From assembly GCA_028697935.1 (NCBI GenBank), contig JAQVEM010000073.1, positions 1-6,723 on the forward strand: 6,723 nt of DNA. The letters run 5' to 3'. This document shows, piece by piece, positions 5,645 through 6,723 of the stretch; the stretch's first letter is position 1; the number at the start of each line of letters is the position of its first letter. The translations under genes and the position numbers were made by a program. A model generated the notes under the pieces. That model saw only the letters and a program-made list of their open reading frames with translations, was not told the origin of the DNA and ran no database searches. Origin of the DNA: Actinomycetota bacterium (lineage in GTDB: Bacteria > Actinomycetota > Humimicrobiia > Humimicrobiales > Humimicrobiaceae).

Positions 5645-6723
5645 TTAACCTCCTATTCTTATTCTAGCATCTCCTGCTATTGAACCTTCTCCCTGTTTTT
5701 TTACAAACAGCGGATTTATATCCATTTCAACTATTTCCGGAAAATCTGTAACCAGCTGGGAAACCCTGAGAATAGTTTCAATTATACTATCAATATCAGA
5801 AGGATACTCACCTCTTGTACCTTCTAATAATTTAAAAGTTTTAATTTCTCTTATCATTTCATTTGCAGTCTGTCTGCTTACAGGTGCAATTCTGAATGAT
5901 ACATCTTTTAGTATTTCTACGTATATTCCACCCAGGCCAAACATTATCATCGGCCCAAACTGAGGGTCTTCACTCACTCCTATTATTGTTTCTTTTTTAT
6001 CTGTAACAAATTCCTGTATAAGTATACCGCTAATATTAGCATCAGGCATATATTTTTTTACATTAAAAAGAATATCATTAAAATTTTCTTCTAATTCTTT
6101 TTCATTCTTTATTCCTATTCTTACACCACCTACATCTGTTTTATGTAATATATCCGGAGAAACAATTTTCAGAACCAGCGGATACCCTATTTCTTTTGCA
6201 ATTCTTTTTGCATCATAAATGTCAACTGCGAGTTCTGCTCTGGGTACTCTTATCCCGTATGCCTCAAGAATTCCCCTTGCTTCACTTTCCCCGAGTTCAA
6301 GCCTTTCATCTGCTCTACATTTGTTAAATATCTCCCTTACTTTGTCTTTCTCAACATTAAAACTTTCAATAGGAGTATCCTCCTTATTCTTCCAATCAAC
6401 ATACTCCATCATGACTCTTAATGTATCCACTGCTTCTTCAGGAATATCAAAATTTGGTATATTTTTTAACGATAGAAAATTTATTGCTTCTTCAACTACT
6501 GTACCACCTAAAAAACAGGTGAGTACTGGTATTTTTCTTTCATTATTCTCAACTATTTCTGATATTACTGTAGCTGTTTCTAACGGCTGTGTCATCGCCT
6601 GTGGAGTTAGCATTACCAGTATAGCATCAACATTACTATCATTTATAACTATTTCCATAGTTTTTTTATATCTATCTGATAAAGCATCGCCCAGTATATC
6701 TATAGGATTATAAAAGTTTGCTG
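5645..6723 (-). CDS. ADP-forming acyl/acetyl-CoA synthetase (fused alpha-beta type), C-terminal part, 5' end outside window
   Basis: ADP-forming acyl-CoA synthetases convert acyl-CoA, ADP and phosphate into free acid, CoA and ATP, giving substrate-level ATP in anaerobes and archaea. The visible 358 residues run in frame to the window edge; the first ATG (6658) is internal, because codons before it encode NPIDILGDALSDRY, a typical stretch of the alpha-part succinyl-CoA ligase-like domain. Next come LVMLTPQAMT and IPVLTCFLGG (end of the alpha part), a linker, and an ATP-grasp beta part from about visible residue 142: ESEARGILEAYGIRVP, LVLKIVSPDILHKTDVGGV with the conserved phospho-acceptor-type His at visible 193, GVSEDPQFGPMIMFGLGG, and EMDINPLF near the end. 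The alpha-beta order in one chain is the fused form. The CoA-binding domain and the alpha-part catalytic His lie beyond the edge. Substrate (acetyl versus other acyl) cannot be told. Related protein acetyltransferases carry a GNAT domain, but none is seen here. Confidence 0.92.
   Translation of the reverse strand, partial: ANFYNPIDILGDALSDRYKKTMEIVINDSNVDAILVMLTPQAMTQPLETATVISEIVENNERKIPVLTCFLGGTVVEEAINFLSLKNIPNFDIPEEAVDTLRVMMEYVDWKNKEDTPIESFNVEKDKVREIFNKCRADERLELGESEARGILEAYGIRVPRAELAVDIYDAKRIAKEIGYPLVLKIVSPDILHKTDVGGVRIGIKNEKELEENFNDILFNVKKYMPDANISGILIQEFVTDKKETIIGVSEDPQFGPMIMFGLGGIYVEILKDVSFRIAPVSRQTANEMIREIKTFKLLEGTRGEYPSDIDSIIETILRVSQLVTDFPEIVEMDINPLFVKKQGEGSIAGDARIRIGG
5649..5654 (-). 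promoter_or_regulatory. Ribosome binding site of the DRTGG gene, embedded in the end of the acyl-CoA synthetase gene
   Basis: AGGAGG overlaps the final Ile-Gly-Gly codons of the synthetase and stands 5 nt before the DRTGG ATG; the upstream stop codon falls between them. Terminating ribosomes would cover this site, so the two genes are likely translationally coupled. Confidence 0.75.

Noticed and set aside
6501..6526. Imperfect inverted repeat GTACCACCT / AGGTGAGTAC in the synthetase gene
   Set aside because: The stem is interrupted by a bulge and lies in conserved coding sequence with no terminator-like tract. It is probably chance.
5645..6658. Taking the ATG at 6658 as the real start of the acyl-CoA synthetase
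   Set aside because: The frame stays open to the window edge and the codons before this ATG encode conserved alpha-part sequence (NPIDILGDALSDRY), so the ATG is internal and the gene is partial.
6219..6713. A 164-codon plus-strand open frame opposite the acyl-CoA synthetase gene
   Set aside because: It is antisense to a clearly conserved coding region, its translation is Ser/Thr/Leu-rich low-complexity sequence, and it matches no family I recognise. It is a shadow frame.

Overview
The window is an AT-rich bacterial segment in which every gene lies on the minus strand, so it reads from high to low coordinates. It looks like a stretch of one long operon: the intergenic gaps run from 1 to 54 nt, two neighbours overlap, and I see no internal promoter or terminator. 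In transcription order it holds the C-terminal part of an ADP-forming acyl/acetyl-CoA synthetase (entering from the right edge), a BioD-like/DRTGG protein related to the N-terminal region of long phosphotransacetylases, plsX, acpP, rnc, an unusually short smc, and the first 44 codons of ftsY (leaving at the left edge).

The core plsX-acpP-rnc-smc-ftsY order is familiar from Firmicutes and several deep-branching bacterial lineages. It links phospholipid precursor supply (PlsX, ACP), RNA processing (RNase III), chromosome organisation (SMC) and membrane targeting (FtsY). Two points differ from the textbook layout. The fatty-acid genes that often sit between plsX and acpP (fabD, fabG and relatives) are absent. 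The upstream position, which in many clostridia is held by pta-ackA, here holds an ADP-forming acyl-CoA synthetase and a free-standing Pta-type regulatory module. This suggests a fermentative anaerobe that makes ATP from acetyl-CoA in one step. A low-GC uncultivated anaerobe (for example an Atribacterota/JS1-like lineage) or a deep Firmicutes relative would fit, but this is a low-confidence inference and the sequence does not settle the taxon.

The most notable feature is the SMC protein. Its two ATPase half-domains are complete and canonical, but the protein is only 790 residues long, against roughly 1150-1200 for ordinary bacterial SMC. I cannot find the glycine-rich SMC hinge. The middle of the protein is a short coil, then a charged linker and an amphipathic helical segment, then another short coil. 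The reading frame is intact, so this looks like a real short-arm, hinge-divergent or hinge-less SMC in the standard smc locus. It starts at a TTG codon forced by an in-frame stop two codons upstream.

No RNA genes, mobile elements, CRISPR arrays or gene-free stretches over 300 nt are present. One perfect 11-bp inverted repeat with a GNRA-type loop lies inside the DRTGG gene.
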